From the NCBI RefSeq assembly GCF_009807035.1, contig NZ_WUBI01000003.1, forward strand, positions 62,001 to 126,000: a stretch of 64,000 nt of DNA, written 5' to 3'. The position numbers were made by a program, and so were the translations under genes. Positions 17,999-26,438 of this stretch are shown here, piece by piece. Below the pieces are notes generated by a model that ran no database searches, had not been told where the DNA came from, and saw only the letters and a program-made list of their open reading frames with translations. The DNA comes from Paenibacillus dendrobii (lineage in GTDB: Bacteria; Bacillota; Bacilli; Paenibacillales; Paenibacillaceae). Every line of letters starts with the position of its first letter. The first letter of the stretch is position 1.

Positions 17999-18427
17999 TT
18001 AGTGCTGCGGACTAATGATGCTGAGCTTCTGGAAGGCTTCCAGGATTTTGTTCGCGCCATAGCCCATGGCTTCGTAAAGCGGCATCGCAGCTTTGTTATG
18101 TTCGTCTCCGGCAATCATGATCCTGCTCACTTTGCGGACCTGAAAGCGCTGCTCCATCGCAGATACCAAAGCTTTGCCAATCCCTTGGCGGCGGTAGTCT
18201 GGGTGAATCGCAATCCGGTAGTAACAGCCGTGGTTATGCTCGATCGTACCGATCAAGGCTCCCACGATTTCATCGTCTTCCTCTGCAATCATAATCAGCT
18301 CCGAATCCCAGGACAACTGCCTGGAGAACGGTCCCATCGTATTCCGGTAACACTCTTCGGACAAGGCAACCTGCATCAACTCGGTGACGTCGGTACAGTC
18401 ACTTAACTGAAAGGAACGAACATGCAT
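17999..18427 (-). CDS. GNAT-family N-acetyltransferase
   Basis: 142-residue single-domain acetyltransferase. The acetyl-CoA pyrophosphate loop is YRRQGIGKALV (about 79-89), preceded by the beta strand YYRIAIHPD and followed by the helix and strand SRIMIAGDEHNKAAMPLYEAMGY typical of RimI/YlbP-like members. Start ATG after AAAAGGGAGATTTAAGAC. Isolated between lepB and a long intergenic region. Acceptor substrate unknown. Confidence 0.85.
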   Translation of the reverse strand: MHVRSFQLSDCTDVTELMQVALSEECYRNTMGPFSRQLSWDSELIMIAEEDDEIVGALIGTIEHNHGCYYRIAIHPDYRRQGIGKALVSAMEQRFQVRKVSRIMIAGDEHNKAAMPLYEAMGYGANKILEAFQKLSIISPQH

Positions 18428-18695
18428 GTCTTAAATCTCCCTTTTTCGTCAGCTTGTTTGAATCTCCTTGGAAGATCAAGCTCACCTTAGAATATAAGAA
18501 AGGTATAAACTTGGAAAAGTTCACGTTCTTATATTGCAAGGAAAACTTCCGCCGAAGGCGGTTTGTCTTCTGTAAAAGATCATCGAAAGACAACTTTCCT
18601 TAATATCCAGAATAAATATTACGACAAAAACCGTTAAATTCCTTCTTTATCATTCATTAAACCATAGTTTTCTTTAAAAAACACGTGTTTTCTTT

Positions 18696-18723
18696 TGAAA
18701 GCGCTTTATAGCAAGCGTTTTCA
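18696..18723. promoter_or_regulatory. Two adjacent catabolite-response elements (cre)
   Basis: Compared with the CcpA consensus TGWAARCGYTWNCW: TGAAAGCGCTTTAT (18696-18709) matches 13 of 14, and the reverse strand of 18710-18723, TGAAAACGCTTGCT, matches 14 of 14. They abut each other and lie directly upstream of the promoter at 18724-18752, the arrangement in which CcpA tends to activate. Confidence 0.6.
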
Positions 18724-18752
18724 TTGTAATTTTAGTCAAATAGCCATATAAT
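18724..18752 (+). promoter_or_regulatory. Strong sigma-A promoter facing sodA
   Basis: TTGTAA (18724-18729), 17-base spacer, TATAAT (18747-18752). Predicted start near 18759, about 308 bases before sodA, so either a long leader or a separate small RNA. Confidence 0.6.
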
Positions 18753-18893
18753 GGATAATTTCTGACGCATAATAATTCGTCAATCGGGTAATGGATAATA
18801 CGGGTTATGTGCGGTCACTCCGCCTTAAGATGACTTTTTAAACATAAATGTTGATTTAATTGAAAAAATACGGTTTAATTGTACTTGAATGAA

Positions 18894-18934
18894 TTGAACT
18901 AACGAAAAGAGATGCAAGGTTAAACTTTAGTTCA
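18894..18934. promoter_or_regulatory. Redox-gene motif upstream of sodA
   Basis: TTGAACTAA (18894-18902) and AACTTTAGTTC (18924-18934) form a gapped inverted repeat. The 11-mer AACTTTAGTTC recurs upstream of the bacilliredoxin gene (24634-24644) and bdbD (39969-39979, reverse strand). Confidence 0.5.
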
Positions 18935-19015
18935 CTTTATATGGATGTGTTTACTGTTACATAATCCGGTCAATAAAGGACGCTCTTGCACCGCAAAAGC
19001 TTCTTTATGAATAGG

Positions 19016-19033
19016 ATCAATTGCAAAATTGAT
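19016..19033. promoter_or_regulatory. Inverted repeat before the sodA ribosome binding site
   Basis: ATCAATT-GCAA-AATTGAT, perfect 7-base arms, 20 bases before the AGGAGG of sodA. Could be an operator or an mRNA hairpin protecting the leader. Confidence 0.35.
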
Positions 19034-19066
19034 TCCTTATAAAAACATTTACAGGAGGTATTTATC

Positions 19067-19684
19067 ATGGCATTTCAATTACCTGCACTTCCTTACCCTA
19101 ACAATGCGCTCGAGCCTCATATCGACGCACAGACAATGGAGATCCACCACGATCGTCACCATAACACGTATGTAACCAACTTGAATGCAGCTTTGGAAAG
19201 CGCTCCTGAACTGCAAAATAAAAGCCTTGACGAGCTTCTGTCGAACCTCGACAGCGTGCCTGAAGGCATCCGTACTGCCGTTCGCAACAACGGTGGCGGC
19301 CACGCGAACCACTCCCTCTTCTGGGAAATCATCGGACCAAACGGCGGCGGCGCACCAAGCGGCCTGCTGGCTGACGCCATCGACAAAGACCTTGGCGGTC
19401 TTGATAAATTCAAAGAAGACTTTGCCAAAGCGGCTACAACCCGTTTCGGCAGCGGCTGGGCTTGGCTGGTTGTGAACAAAGACGGCAAGCTTGCCGTTAC
19501 CAGCACACCTAACCAAGACAACCCAATCATGGAAGGCCAAACTCCGGTTTTGGGTCTGGACGTATGGGAGCATGCTTACTACCTGAAATATCAAAACAAA
19601 CGCCCTGATTACATCGCTGCTTTCTGGAACGTTGTAAACTGGGATGCTGTCAGCAAACGTTACCAGGAAATCGTTCAACCGTAA
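19067..19684 (+). CDS. sodA: Superoxide dismutase (Mn/Fe type)
   Basis: Cytoplasmic enzyme converting superoxide to oxygen and hydrogen peroxide. 205 residues. Metal ligands His27 (MEIHHDRHH), His82 (GGGHANHSLFW), Asp165 and His169 (LGLDVWEHAYY), with the conserved GGHANHSLFW and FGSGWAWLV segments. The DVWEHAYYL context and Gln/His pattern are typical of the Mn-preferring Bacillus SodA, although metal choice cannot be proved from sequence. ATG after AGGAGGTATTTATC. Monocistronic with its own terminator. Upstream lie cre boxes, a promoter and the motif shared with two thiol-redox genes. Confidence 0.97.
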   Translation: MAFQLPALPYPNNALEPHIDAQTMEIHHDRHHNTYVTNLNAALESAPELQNKSLDELLSNLDSVPEGIRTAVRNNGGGHANHSLFWEIIGPNGGGAPSGLLADAIDKDLGGLDKFKEDFAKAATTRFGSGWAWLVVNKDGKLAVTSTPNQDNPIMEGQTPVLGLDVWEHAYYLKYQNKRPDYIAAFWNVVNWDAVSKRYQEIVQP

Positions 19685-19718
19685 GGTGATTTCCGGGCGT
19701 AAGCCTTCAGCGCATAGA

Positions 19719-19752
19719 CAAAAGAACCGCCCATTAGGGCGGTTCTTTTTTA
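19719..19752. terminator. Terminator between sodA and mutY
   Basis: Arms AAAGAACCGCCC and GGGCGGTTCTTT with ATTA loop and T6; complementary run on the other strand can also end mutY transcripts. Confidence 0.88.
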
Positions 19753-19833
19753 TGGCTTTTCGCATAACGTTGCTACCTGACAATCACTCCCTGACTAGGC
19801 TGCGTTTCTTCAAGCCGCTGGCGGGCTTCCGGT

Positions 19834-20994
19834 CTATGCCTGACCCTTGAAGTGCTCCTTGAGGATTTTCAGGAACACATTTGGAAAGGCATAGAGCGCC
19901 ATATCCTCTTCTGTGATCCAGCGTTGCTGATGAACTTGAGCCTCTTCATCGGAGCGCTCATGCTCAAGCCTATAGATCTCCTTCGATTCCGCGGCTAAAG
20001 GAATATTCTCCTCGCGGCAGCGGTACACCTGAAGGTTCCAGTGAATATGGCTGAATGTATGCTCTGCATCCATCATATATCCCTCCGGTCGTGCCGTAAT
20101 GCCTTCATCCAGCAATGCGCCTGTCAGGATATCCATCGCCGGTTCGTCCGGCAGACGGCCGCTGCGGCTCTGCGGAACCTGCACATGCGGCAGCTCCCAC
20201 ATTCTAGCAAGAAGGCCGCTTTGAGGCCTCTGGCGGATCAGGACTTTGCCTGAATGCTCGCCCGTTCCTTCCACCAAAGCGACCACCCGGTATTCCGGAC
20301 GCGGCGGCTTGGCCTTTGTCTTCACGGGGAGCGATTCCTCGACGCCTTCAAGCCGCGCGGAGCAGTGCTCCATGACCGGGCAGGTCAGACAGTGCGGCGA
20401 TTTGGGCGTGCATACCAGCGCTCCAAGTTCCATTAGAGCCTGGTTAAAGTCCGATGCCCGTCCCTCGGGGATCAGCTCTACGACCAGTCCCTCCATGAAC
20501 GAACGCGTACTACCCTTCATAATGTCTTCCTCAATCAAAAAATAACGGGAAAGCACACGCATGACATTGCCGTCCACGGCTGGCTCCGGCTTGTTAAAGG
20601 CGATGCTGAGTACCGCTCCCGCCGTGTATGGGCCAACTCCCTTCAGAGCAAATACGGATTGCTTGTCATCGGGCACTTGTCCACCGTGCAGCTCCTTCAC
20701 CTGCTTGGCCGCCGCCTGAAGATTTCTCGCACGCGAATAATAGCCAAGTCCTTCCCAGCACTTGAGCACATCCTGTTCCGGCGCATCCGCCAAATCCTCG
20801 ACCGTCGGAAACTTCTCAATAAACCGGTTGAAATAAGGAATAACCGTATCCACCCGCGTCTGCTGCAACATGATTTCGGATACCCAAATATAGTATGGAT
20901 TGCGGTGACGGCGCCACGGCAGATCTCTTTTATTGCGCATATACCACTCCAGCAAATGCTGGCTGAAAAATCTCTTTTGCTCCCTTTGATTCAT
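19834..20994 (-). CDS. mutY: A/G-specific adenine glycosylase
   Basis: Base-excision repair enzyme that removes adenine opposite 8-oxoguanine. 386 residues. Catalytic Glu40 in SEIMLQQT, helix-hairpin-helix LKGVGPYTAGAV (117-128), Asp141 in AVDGNV, [4Fe-4S] cysteines 195, 202, 205 and 211, and a C-terminal NUDIX-like domain (about 235-380) that recognises 8-oxoG. Lies 45 bases downstream of acpS in the same direction and shares an antisense terminator region with sodA. The SD GGAAGGA is rather far from the ATG at 20994, but no better start is seen. Confidence 0.95.
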   Translation of the reverse strand: MNQREQKRFFSQHLLEWYMRNKRDLPWRRHRNPYYIWVSEIMLQQTRVDTVIPYFNRFIEKFPTVEDLADAPEQDVLKCWEGLGYYSRARNLQAAAKQVKELHGGQVPDDKQSVFALKGVGPYTAGAVLSIAFNKPEPAVDGNVMRVLSRYFLIEEDIMKGSTRSFMEGLVVELIPEGRASDFNQALMELGALVCTPKSPHCLTCPVMEHCSARLEGVEESLPVKTKAKPPRPEYRVVALVEGTGEHSGKVLIRQRPQSGLLARMWELPHVQVPQSRSGRLPDEPAMDILTGALLDEGITARPEGYMMDAEHTFSHIHWNLQVYRCREENIPLAAESKEIYRLEHERSDEEAQVHQQRWITEEDMALYAFPNVFLKILKEHFKGQA

Positions 20995-21038
20995 ATGTCT
21001 GTGTCAAATCCTTCCGGCTTTCTTCTCCCTGAAAGCGT

Positions 21039-21434
21039 CTAAACTGTATGTTCAATGACTGCGAACGCTGAAGCCAGCTCTGTCTGGTGGGATATAGTTA
21101 AATGAATGATATACTCCGGTTCCCCCGGAAGATTGAGACGTTCCCATGCGCCCATACTCAAAACGGCTATGGGTCTTCCCATGGGATCCGGCAGAATCTC
21201 CATGTCGCCGAAGCCGATAACTCTGCCGATTCCACAGCCAAAAGCTTTGGAAATCGCCTCTTTAGCCGCAAAGCGGCCGGCCACGAACTCCGTCAGCTTT
21301 CCGCCTCTTTTTCTGGCTTCCTCCCGCTCTTTCTCCGTGAGCACCCGTTCCATAAACCGATACCCAAGCTGCCCGCTGAGCAAAAGGGAAAGCCGTTTGA
21401 TTTCCAGCACATCATGCCCGATCCCGTGAATCAC
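21039..21434 (-). CDS. acpS: Holo-[acyl-carrier-protein] synthase
   Basis: Transfers 4'-phosphopantetheine from CoA to acyl carrier protein for fatty-acid synthesis. 131 residues from a GTG at 21434. Metal-binding Asp in GIGHDVLEI (4-12) and Glu in FAAKEAISKAFG are present, along with the end of the fold ILPDPMGRPIAVL and TISHQTELASAFAV. The frame opens at an ATG at 21464, but that ATG overlaps a TACAAT -10-like sequence and has no SD, while GGAAGGATGG precedes the GTG, and MIHGIG matches the usual AcpS N-terminus. Probably the first gene of an acpS-mutY unit. Confidence 0.93.
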   Translation of the reverse strand: MIHGIGHDVLEIKRLSLLLSGQLGYRFMERVLTEKEREEARKRGGKLTEFVAGRFAAKEAISKAFGCGIGRVIGFGDMEILPDPMGRPIAVLSMGAWERLNLPGEPEYIIHLTISHQTELASAFAVIEHTV

Positions 21435-21553
21435 TGAACTACACCATCCTTCCAAGACATTCAAACCTTATTGTAGCAGGAGACCTCCTGTGATGCGAGT
21501 TATGTCTACAATATTTCATCCGAGATTCAAAAAGAAATTTTTGTAAATAAGTA

Positions 21554-21606
21554 TTGACCGATATCCAAATACCCATTATATTATATATATCAAGTCGATA
21601 TATCGA
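21554..21606 (+). promoter_or_regulatory. Promoter and operator of the padR/CPBP operon
   Basis: TTGACC (21554-21559), 17-base spacer, TATATT (21577-21582). The perfect palindrome TCGATATATCGA (21595-21606) sits just after the predicted start, inside repeated AAGTCGATA/GAGTCGATA sequence, and is the probable PadR operator. Confidence 0.6.
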
Positions 21607-21630
21607 GTCGATACATAAGAGGTGAAGCCA

Positions 21631-22179
21631 ATGCTTGAATACATCATTTTGGGGCTGCTGATGGAAGGTAACATGAGCGGCTATGACATGAAAAAAACCA
21701 TCGACCTGTCCATTGGCATGTTTTACAAGGCAAGCTTCGGCAGTCTTTATCCCGCTCTGAAGCGCCTGACCGACAAAGAATGGGTATCCGTCGCCGAAGA
21801 GGAAGGCAACAGCAAGAATAAGAAAATCTACTCCCTTCTACCCGCGGGCCGCGAGAGCTTCATCCTGTGGCTTGGAGAACCGCTTGCACTCAGCCGCAAT
21901 GAATTCTTAGTGAGAGTCTTTTTCTACGATTATCTGGACGATAAGACCCGGCACCTGCGTCTTACGGAATACATGCACAAGCTGAATCAGGAAATCGGCC
22001 GTCTGCATGCAGTCGAACAGATCGTGGCGGGAGAACTCGCTGAAATTCCCGACCCGCAGAAGCATTACTTCAGAGTATCCGTACTATCCTACGGCAAGCA
22101 TTTTTTTAATATGGAAAAAGAATATGTTGAGCAATTAATTAAAGGAGCTGAACAGAACCATGAAAACAAAAACCAATAA
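21631..22179 (+). CDS. PadR-family transcriptional regulator
   Basis: 182-residue repressor. N-terminal winged helix (LEYIILGLLMEGNMSGYDMKK, then FYKASFGSLYPALKRLTDKEWV) and a long C-terminal helical dimerisation region (about 95-180), the subfamily-1 PadR plan. The ATG at 21631 has the AGAGGTG SD; an in-frame GTG at 21622 lies within the SD region. It overlaps the next gene by 20 bases, so the two are co-expressed. PadR proteins usually respond to small toxic ligands and control an adjacent membrane protein; here the partner is a CPBP protease-like protein. Confidence 0.9.
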   Translation: MLEYIILGLLMEGNMSGYDMKKTIDLSIGMFYKASFGSLYPALKRLTDKEWVSVAEEEGNSKNKKIYSLLPAGRESFILWLGEPLALSRNEFLVRVFFYDYLDDKTRHLRLTEYMHKLNQEIGRLHAVEQIVAGELAEIPDPQKHYFRVSVLSYGKHFFNMEKEYVEQLIKGAEQNHENKNQ

Positions 22180-22948
22180 TGCGAGTGTCAGCAAGACCCC
22201 ATTCACCGAAAAGCGTCCCGTCTTGAGCGTTGTGATCATCGAACTGCTCCTCCTCGTTGCCATGTTTATGGCCGGGGCTTACGCAACCATTCAACAACTG
22301 AGCTATACCGCGCCGGTGTTGATTGCGTTTATTCCAATATCGCTTGTGCTGATCATCTTCCTGACCTTGAAAAAAAGCTGGGGACGATACGGATTTCAAT
22401 CGCTAAGTGCAATTGCGCCGCAGAACTGGATTTATTACCTTCCCCTGGTCCTTGCGCTGATCTGCGTCGCTTTGAACGGATTCAGAAGCTTTACATGGAA
22501 GGAAGCCCTGTTCTTCGTCTTCTTTACCCTCATGGTCGGTTTCGTGGAAGAAACGGTGTACCGGGGACTCATCCTGCACATTCTTCTCCGCAAAAAAAGC
22601 GTCACCGCCGCCGTCATTACCTCAAGCCTGCTTTTCTCAGTCACCCACGTCCTTAACATGCTCTCCGGACAAAGCGTAGAGGATACCGTCGTGCAGCTTG
22701 TTTATGCTCTCCTCACCGGCGCAGCCTTAGCTTTACTCATCGTTAAAAATAGAAATATCATCCCGCTGATCATCTACCATTTCATACATAATCTGCTTCA
22801 GTTTCTGGGTCAAGACGGCCGCGGTGTCTCCGTGTGGGACTATGTCGTTCTAGGAATTCTTCTTCTGCACTGCGTCTGGCTCGTTCTGAGCCTGAAAAAA
22901 GAACCTGCTATACCGCGGGTTTCTGATGCAACTCAAGAAATGGCGTAG
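22160..22948 (+). CDS. CPBP-family intramembrane metalloprotease
   Basis: 262-residue integral membrane protein with about seven hydrophobic segments. The Abi/CPBP (Rce1-like) signatures are Glu130-Glu131 and Arg135 in VEETVYRG, His163 in SVTHVLNM, and His207 in IIYHFIHN. Such proteins include CAAX prenyl endopeptidase relatives and bacteriocin self-immunity factors. SD AAAGGAGCTGAAC lies inside the end of padR, and the ATG at 22160 overlaps it, indicating translational coupling. Role could be immunity or membrane stress; not determined. Confidence 0.88.
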   Translation: MKTKTNNASVSKTPFTEKRPVLSVVIIELLLLVAMFMAGAYATIQQLSYTAPVLIAFIPISLVLIIFLTLKKSWGRYGFQSLSAIAPQNWIYYLPLVLALICVALNGFRSFTWKEALFFVFFTLMVGFVEETVYRGLILHILLRKKSVTAAVITSSLLFSVTHVLNMLSGQSVEDTVVQLVYALLTGAALALLIVKNRNIIPLIIYHFIHNLLQFLGQDGRGVSVWDYVVLGILLLHCVWLVLSLKKEPAIPRVSDATQEMA

Positions 22949-22996
22949 GAAATAGTCCGCTCCGCTGCTTTGACCCAAGTTTCAACTTCTGAAAAC

Positions 22997-23039
22997 AAAA
23001 AAACGGGCACCAAGGTTACAACCTTGATAGCCCGTTTTT
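22997..23039 (+). terminator. Terminator of the padR/CPBP operon
   Basis: Arms AAAACGGGC and GCCCGTTTT with an inner helix CAAGGT/ACCTTG, followed by T5. Confidence 0.85.
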
Positions 23040-23143
23040 GTTTTGTGTACAGCCAATCCTGCCGGTTATTCTTTTTCACAACTATATTTAGCAGAATATT
23101 CAGCTCATTGTCCACGCCGGCTGCTAATTCCTTCCCCAAGCTT

Positions 23144-23953
23144 CTAAATCCCCGGAATCCGATTTCGCTTATGTGCCGTTCGCTTGTAATAGCTCTCCAA
23201 ACGTTCCTTCGCGGCAGCGCTGATCTCTTTACCCTCAAGATAATCACTGTTTTCGTCATAGGAGATGCCAAGCTCCTTCTCGTCGGTCTGTCCTGCCCAT
23301 AATCCCGCGGTCGGGACCTTGTCCAGGATTTCCTGCGGAACACCGAGATATCGTCCCAGCTGCCGCACCTGACGCTTATTCAGCGTGCTCATCGGCGTAA
23401 TATCCACGGCCCCGTCGCCCCACTTGGTGTAAAAGCCCGTGATGGCCTCGGAAGCATGATCCGCCCCGGCCACCAGTAAGTTCAGCTCAAAGGCAAGGGC
23501 GTATTGCATCACCATCCGGGTTCTCGCTTTGACATTGCCTTTGCCCTGCGGCGTCAAATGGCGGTGCACTCCAAGCTGTTTCAGCCCTTGCTCTGCTTCA
23601 AGCGCTATCTCAGTCACGGTATCCTCAATATTGGTCTCTGCCGTATGTTTCAGATCAAATGCTCTGGCTACAGCGTAGCTGTGATCAATGTCCTCCTGCT
23701 CTCCGTAAGGCTGAAAGACACCCAGCGTCATGTATTCCGCGCCGTTCTCCTCCGTAAGCTCATCCGTTGCCTTCTTGCATAATCCGGTAACCACGGCACT
23801 GTCGAGACCACCGCTGATCGCGATAAGCAGTCCTTTGGCCTTGGCATCCGTTACGTAGGATTTCAGGAAATCCACTCTTTTTCTGACTTCCGTTTCTTCA
23901 TCGATGACTGCCTTAACGCCCAACTCCGCAATGATTTCTTCCTGCAGGCTCAT
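23144..23953 (-). CDS. nadE: NH3-dependent NAD(+) synthetase
   Basis: Last step of NAD synthesis: amidation of deamido-NAD with ammonia and ATP. 269 residues, the short ammonia-dependent form without a glutaminase domain. P-loop SGGLDSAV (47-54), GADHASEAITGFYTKWGDGAVDITP (substrate-binding), and C-terminal KTPTAGLWAGQ-like segment DKVPTAGLWAGQTDE. ATG after AGAGGTGCCAAGAA. Single gene between a terminator and the bacilliredoxin gene. Confidence 0.96.
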   Translation of the reverse strand: MSLQEEIIAELGVKAVIDEETEVRKRVDFLKSYVTDAKAKGLLIAISGGLDSAVVTGLCKKATDELTEENGAEYMTLGVFQPYGEQEDIDHSYAVARAFDLKHTAETNIEDTVTEIALEAEQGLKQLGVHRHLTPQGKGNVKARTRMVMQYALAFELNLLVAGADHASEAITGFYTKWGDGAVDITPMSTLNKRQVRQLGRYLGVPQEILDKVPTAGLWAGQTDEKELGISYDENSDYLEGKEISAAAKERLESYYKRTAHKRNRIPGI

Positions 23954-24035
23954 TTCTTGGCACCTCTTTTCATCATTCTGTCATTCGTATGCTTTTAGAT
24001 TGCCCGCCAAAGCAGTCTACCATTACATATACACG

Positions 24036-24077
24036 AAAGCCCCGCATATATCGGAGATCCGATTATCCGGGGCTTTT
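24036..24077. terminator. Terminator of the bacilliredoxin gene
   Basis: Arms AAAGCCCCG and CGGGGCTTT flanked by A/T runs, 21 bases after the stop on the minus strand. Confidence 0.8.
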
Positions 24078-24097
24078 ATATCACGTGCTGCGGCCGA

Positions 24098-24532
24098 TTA
24101 ACGGCACACGCGGTCAAACGCTTCAGCTAAATCTTCGGCAATTTCCTGAGCCGAACGGTCTTCGATCTGATGGCGTTCAATGAAATGAACAAGCTCTCCA
24201 TCCTTCAAAACGGCGATCGAAGGAGAGGAAGGCGGGTATGGAGCAAAGTATTCTCTTGCTTTGGCTGTTGCTTCTTTGTCTTGCCCGGCAAATACCGTAA
24301 ACAGATTGTCGGGGACCAAATCGTTCTGCAGCGCCAGAGCCACGCCAGGACGGCATTGACCCGCTGCACATCCACACACCGAGTTGATTACCACTAGGGT
24401 TGTTCCCGGGGCATCCAGCAAATGCGTTTCGACCTCATCGGGTGTTCTGAGCTCCTTAATACCGAGACTCGTAAGCTCATCCCTCATCGGCTGAATCATA
24501 TCTCTCATATATCTGTCAAAAGACATAGACAT
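24098..24532 (-). CDS. brxB: Bacilliredoxin, BrxA/BrxB family
   Basis: 144-residue thioredoxin-fold protein that removes bacillithiol from S-bacillithiolated proteins after oxidative stress. Active-site CGC motif at Cys53-Gly-Cys55 within VINSVCGCAAGQCRPGV, as in YphP/YqiW. Other family marks are MSMSFDRYMRDMIQPMRDEL at the start and FIERHQIEDRSAQEIAEDL near the end. ATG after AAGGAGTGATAAGAA. A minus-strand promoter TTGTTA-N16-TATATA lies 40-70 bases upstream with a TAGTTC/GAACTA inverted repeat around it, and the motif shared with sodA and bdbD is near 24634-24644. Whether this is the A or B paralogue is not certain. Confidence 0.92.
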   Translation of the reverse strand: MSMSFDRYMRDMIQPMRDELTSLGIKELRTPDEVETHLLDAPGTTLVVINSVCGCAAGQCRPGVALALQNDLVPDNLFTVFAGQDKEATAKAREYFAPYPPSSPSIAVLKDGELVHFIERHQIEDRSAQEIAEDLAEAFDRVCR

Positions 24533-24555
24533 TTCTTATCACTCCTTAATCCGCA

Positions 24556-24644
24556 TAGTTCAGATATATAAATCGAACTAAAAACATAACAATCTGTCCA
24601 GCTACATTGATAAGCCAAGAAGAGTACAGATCAAACTTTAGTTC
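24556..24644. promoter_or_regulatory. Redox-gene motifs upstream of the bacilliredoxin gene
   Basis: TAGTTC (24556-24561) and GAACTAAAA (24575-24583) form a close inverted pair over the predicted promoter; a further AACTTTAGTTC (24634-24644) faces the second. The 11-mer is identical to copies before sodA and bdbD. Confidence 0.45.
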
Positions 24645-24737
24645 TTTTTATACTGCACATAAGTAATATTATACCTTCAACAAGGTTGAAATCAAGAGAC
24701 ATCACTGGAATAGAAAGCACGTTGCGAGGCTTCGGAC

Positions 24738-26438
24738 TCAGACTTCCGCCAAAGGCAGCTGAATGATAAACGTTGTGCCTTTGCCTTCTTCCGACTCTAC
24801 CATAATCTTGCCGCCGTGACGCTCCACGATGCTCAGACACAGGGCGAGACCCAATCCCGTCCCCTTTTCCTTCGTTGTAAAGAAAGGTTCGAACAACCTC
24901 TCCTGACGGCTTTTGGACATCCCCATCCCAGTATCTCTTACGATCAGCTCCACCGTTTGCTCTTTCTCCTTAAGACGTGTCTGTAAGGTCAGTTTCCCCT
25001 TTTCGTCCATCGCCTCCATCCCGTTGCGCGCCAGATTGAGCAGCATCTGCTTGATTTCCTTGGCGTTCAGGTTCAGCTTCGGCACCCGTTCATCCATGAC
25101 AAGCTCAATCGTTTGCCCCCGCAAATTGGCATCCGCCCAGAGCAGGGGGCTGAGATCGTTGATAATCTGATGGAGATGCCACTGTTCCTTTTCCGATATC
25201 CGGTTTTGAGCCAAGGAAAGGAAATCGTTAATGATGCCGTTCGCCCGGTCCAACTCCTCCATGACAATCCGGTAATAATGGTCCAGCGACTCCGGGCTCT
25301 TTTCCTTCATCAGTTGGAGGAAGCCTCGCACAACGGCCATCGGGTTTCGAATCTCATGCGTAATGCTGGCAGCCATCTGCCCGACTAGGCTGAGCCTCTC
25401 TACATTTCCAAGCTCGCTCTTCAGACGCTCCAGCTCGGTTATATCCTGAATAACCAGCACCGCCCCAAGAATCTCGCCGGTATAGCCATTGGTTAGCGGC
25501 GAAGTACTCGTATAGTGGATCTGCGACCCGATGCGGATCAGTTCATTATTCATCTTGAAGCCCTTTAAGGCTTGGCCAATCCGGTAGCTGATATAATCCT
25601 TCTCCACCATATCGACGAAGACGCTGAGCGGATGTCCAAGAATGTCGTTTTTGGTAAGTTCGGGATCACGGCTTTTGAATAAATTCATCATCATTTCGTT
25701 AATGCTGGTAACGTTGCCATCCGTATCTACGGATACCATGCATAGAGGAGCCAGATCCATGACCTGCTGGAGCTTCTCCTCCTCTCGGAGGTATTTTTCG
25801 GAGATGCCCTTAATCTGTTCCTTCAGCAGCAGCTTCTCAAGCGCGAATTCAATTACATAAATCAGTGCCCCGCCAGCAAAAACGCTCACCATAATGTAAA
25901 ATAAAATCATAAGCAGCGGGCCTGTATTGGAAAAGTTTACGCTGGGATCTTCAATAATCGGGGACGCCGTGATTAGGAGCATGGCAGGCAGGAGACACAT
26001 CCACAGCTTATTGACTTTGTCGGTAAGGGTTCCCTTGCGAAATTTCGGAGACATCCAGACAAGCAAGGGGTACAGCGGCATGCCTGTATGTAGAATTAAT
26101 CCTGAGATAGACCATGTTTCGTTGAAAAGATAATCACATAGAAGATAAAGCCCCACCAGGGGAAGACCGCTTTTATACCCTCCGTAGAGCATGCCAATAA
26201 ATAGCGGCAGTATACCTAGGTTAAGAGGTATCAGATGAAGCAGCGGGGTGGAAAACAATGAACACAGCAGGATGCTCAATGCGCTGGAAACGATGATGAC
26301 AAATTCAAAACCCGTGGGACCCAGCTTCCTCTTCCGTCTGAGCATACGGACATATTTATCCAGGCTCAGCGGGAACAAAAACGCAAACGAACCCGCCATA
26401 AGTACCTGTGTTATAATATTTTTCAGCGCATAAATAAT
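24738..26438 (-). CDS. Membrane sensor histidine kinase, 5TM-LYT / PAS / HisKA
   Basis: Sensor kinase of about 566 residues. An N-terminal block of hydrophobic segments resembles the 5TMR_LYT sensor (LNLGILPLFIGMLYGGYKSG); then a PAS domain (PLCMVSVDTDGNVTSINEM), HisKA with the phosphorylated His in ASITHEIRNPMAVVRGFL, and HATPase with NLARNGMEAMDE, DTGMGMS and GTGLGLAL. No response regulator is next to it, as in sporulation phosphorelay kinases such as KinB, which is the best functional guess. The frame is open to 26504, but those codons look non-coding. GGAGGAGGG precedes an ATT at 26438; the next in-frame ATG is about 14 codons further in. The start is therefore uncertain. Confidence 0.85.
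   Translation of the reverse strand: MIYALKNIITQVLMAGSFAFLFPLSLDKYVRMLRRKRKLGPTGFEFVIIVSSALSILLCSLFSTPLLHLIPLNLGILPLFIGMLYGGYKSGLPLVGLYLLCDYLFNETWSISGLILHTGMPLYPLLVWMSPKFRKGTLTDKVNKLWMCLLPAMLLITASPIIEDPSVNFSNTGPLLMILFYIMVSVFAGGALIYVIEFALEKLLLKEQIKGISEKYLREEEKLQQVMDLAPLCMVSVDTDGNVTSINEMMMNLFKSRDPELTKNDILGHPLSVFVDMVEKDYISYRIGQALKGFKMNNELIRIGSQIHYTSTSPLTNGYTGEILGAVLVIQDITELERLKSELGNVERLSLVGQMAASITHEIRNPMAVVRGFLQLMKEKSPESLDHYYRIVMEELDRANGIINDFLSLAQNRISEKEQWHLHQIINDLSPLLWADANLRGQTIELVMDERVPKLNLNAKEIKQMLLNLARNGMEAMDEKGKLTLQTRLKEKEQTVELIVRDTGMGMSKSRQERLFEPFFTTKEKGTGLGLALCLSIVERHGGKIMVESEEGKGTTFIIQLPLAEV

Larger units (their letters stand above)
18428..19066. other. Long intergenic region before sodA
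   Basis: 639 bases with several signals: a small GC hairpin at 18549-18562 (CCGCC-GAA-GGCGG), two adjacent cre-like boxes at 18696-18723, a good promoter at 18724-18752, the motif AACTTTAGTTC at 18924-18934, and an inverted repeat near the sodA SD. Apart from one 64-codon frame without an SD there is no credible protein gene. A small RNA or a long sodA leader is possible. Confidence 0.5.

Noticed and set aside
18399..18593. 64-codon minus-strand frame upstream of the GNAT gene
   Set aside because: Overlaps the start of the GNAT gene, no SD, contains a hairpin; translation not protein-like.
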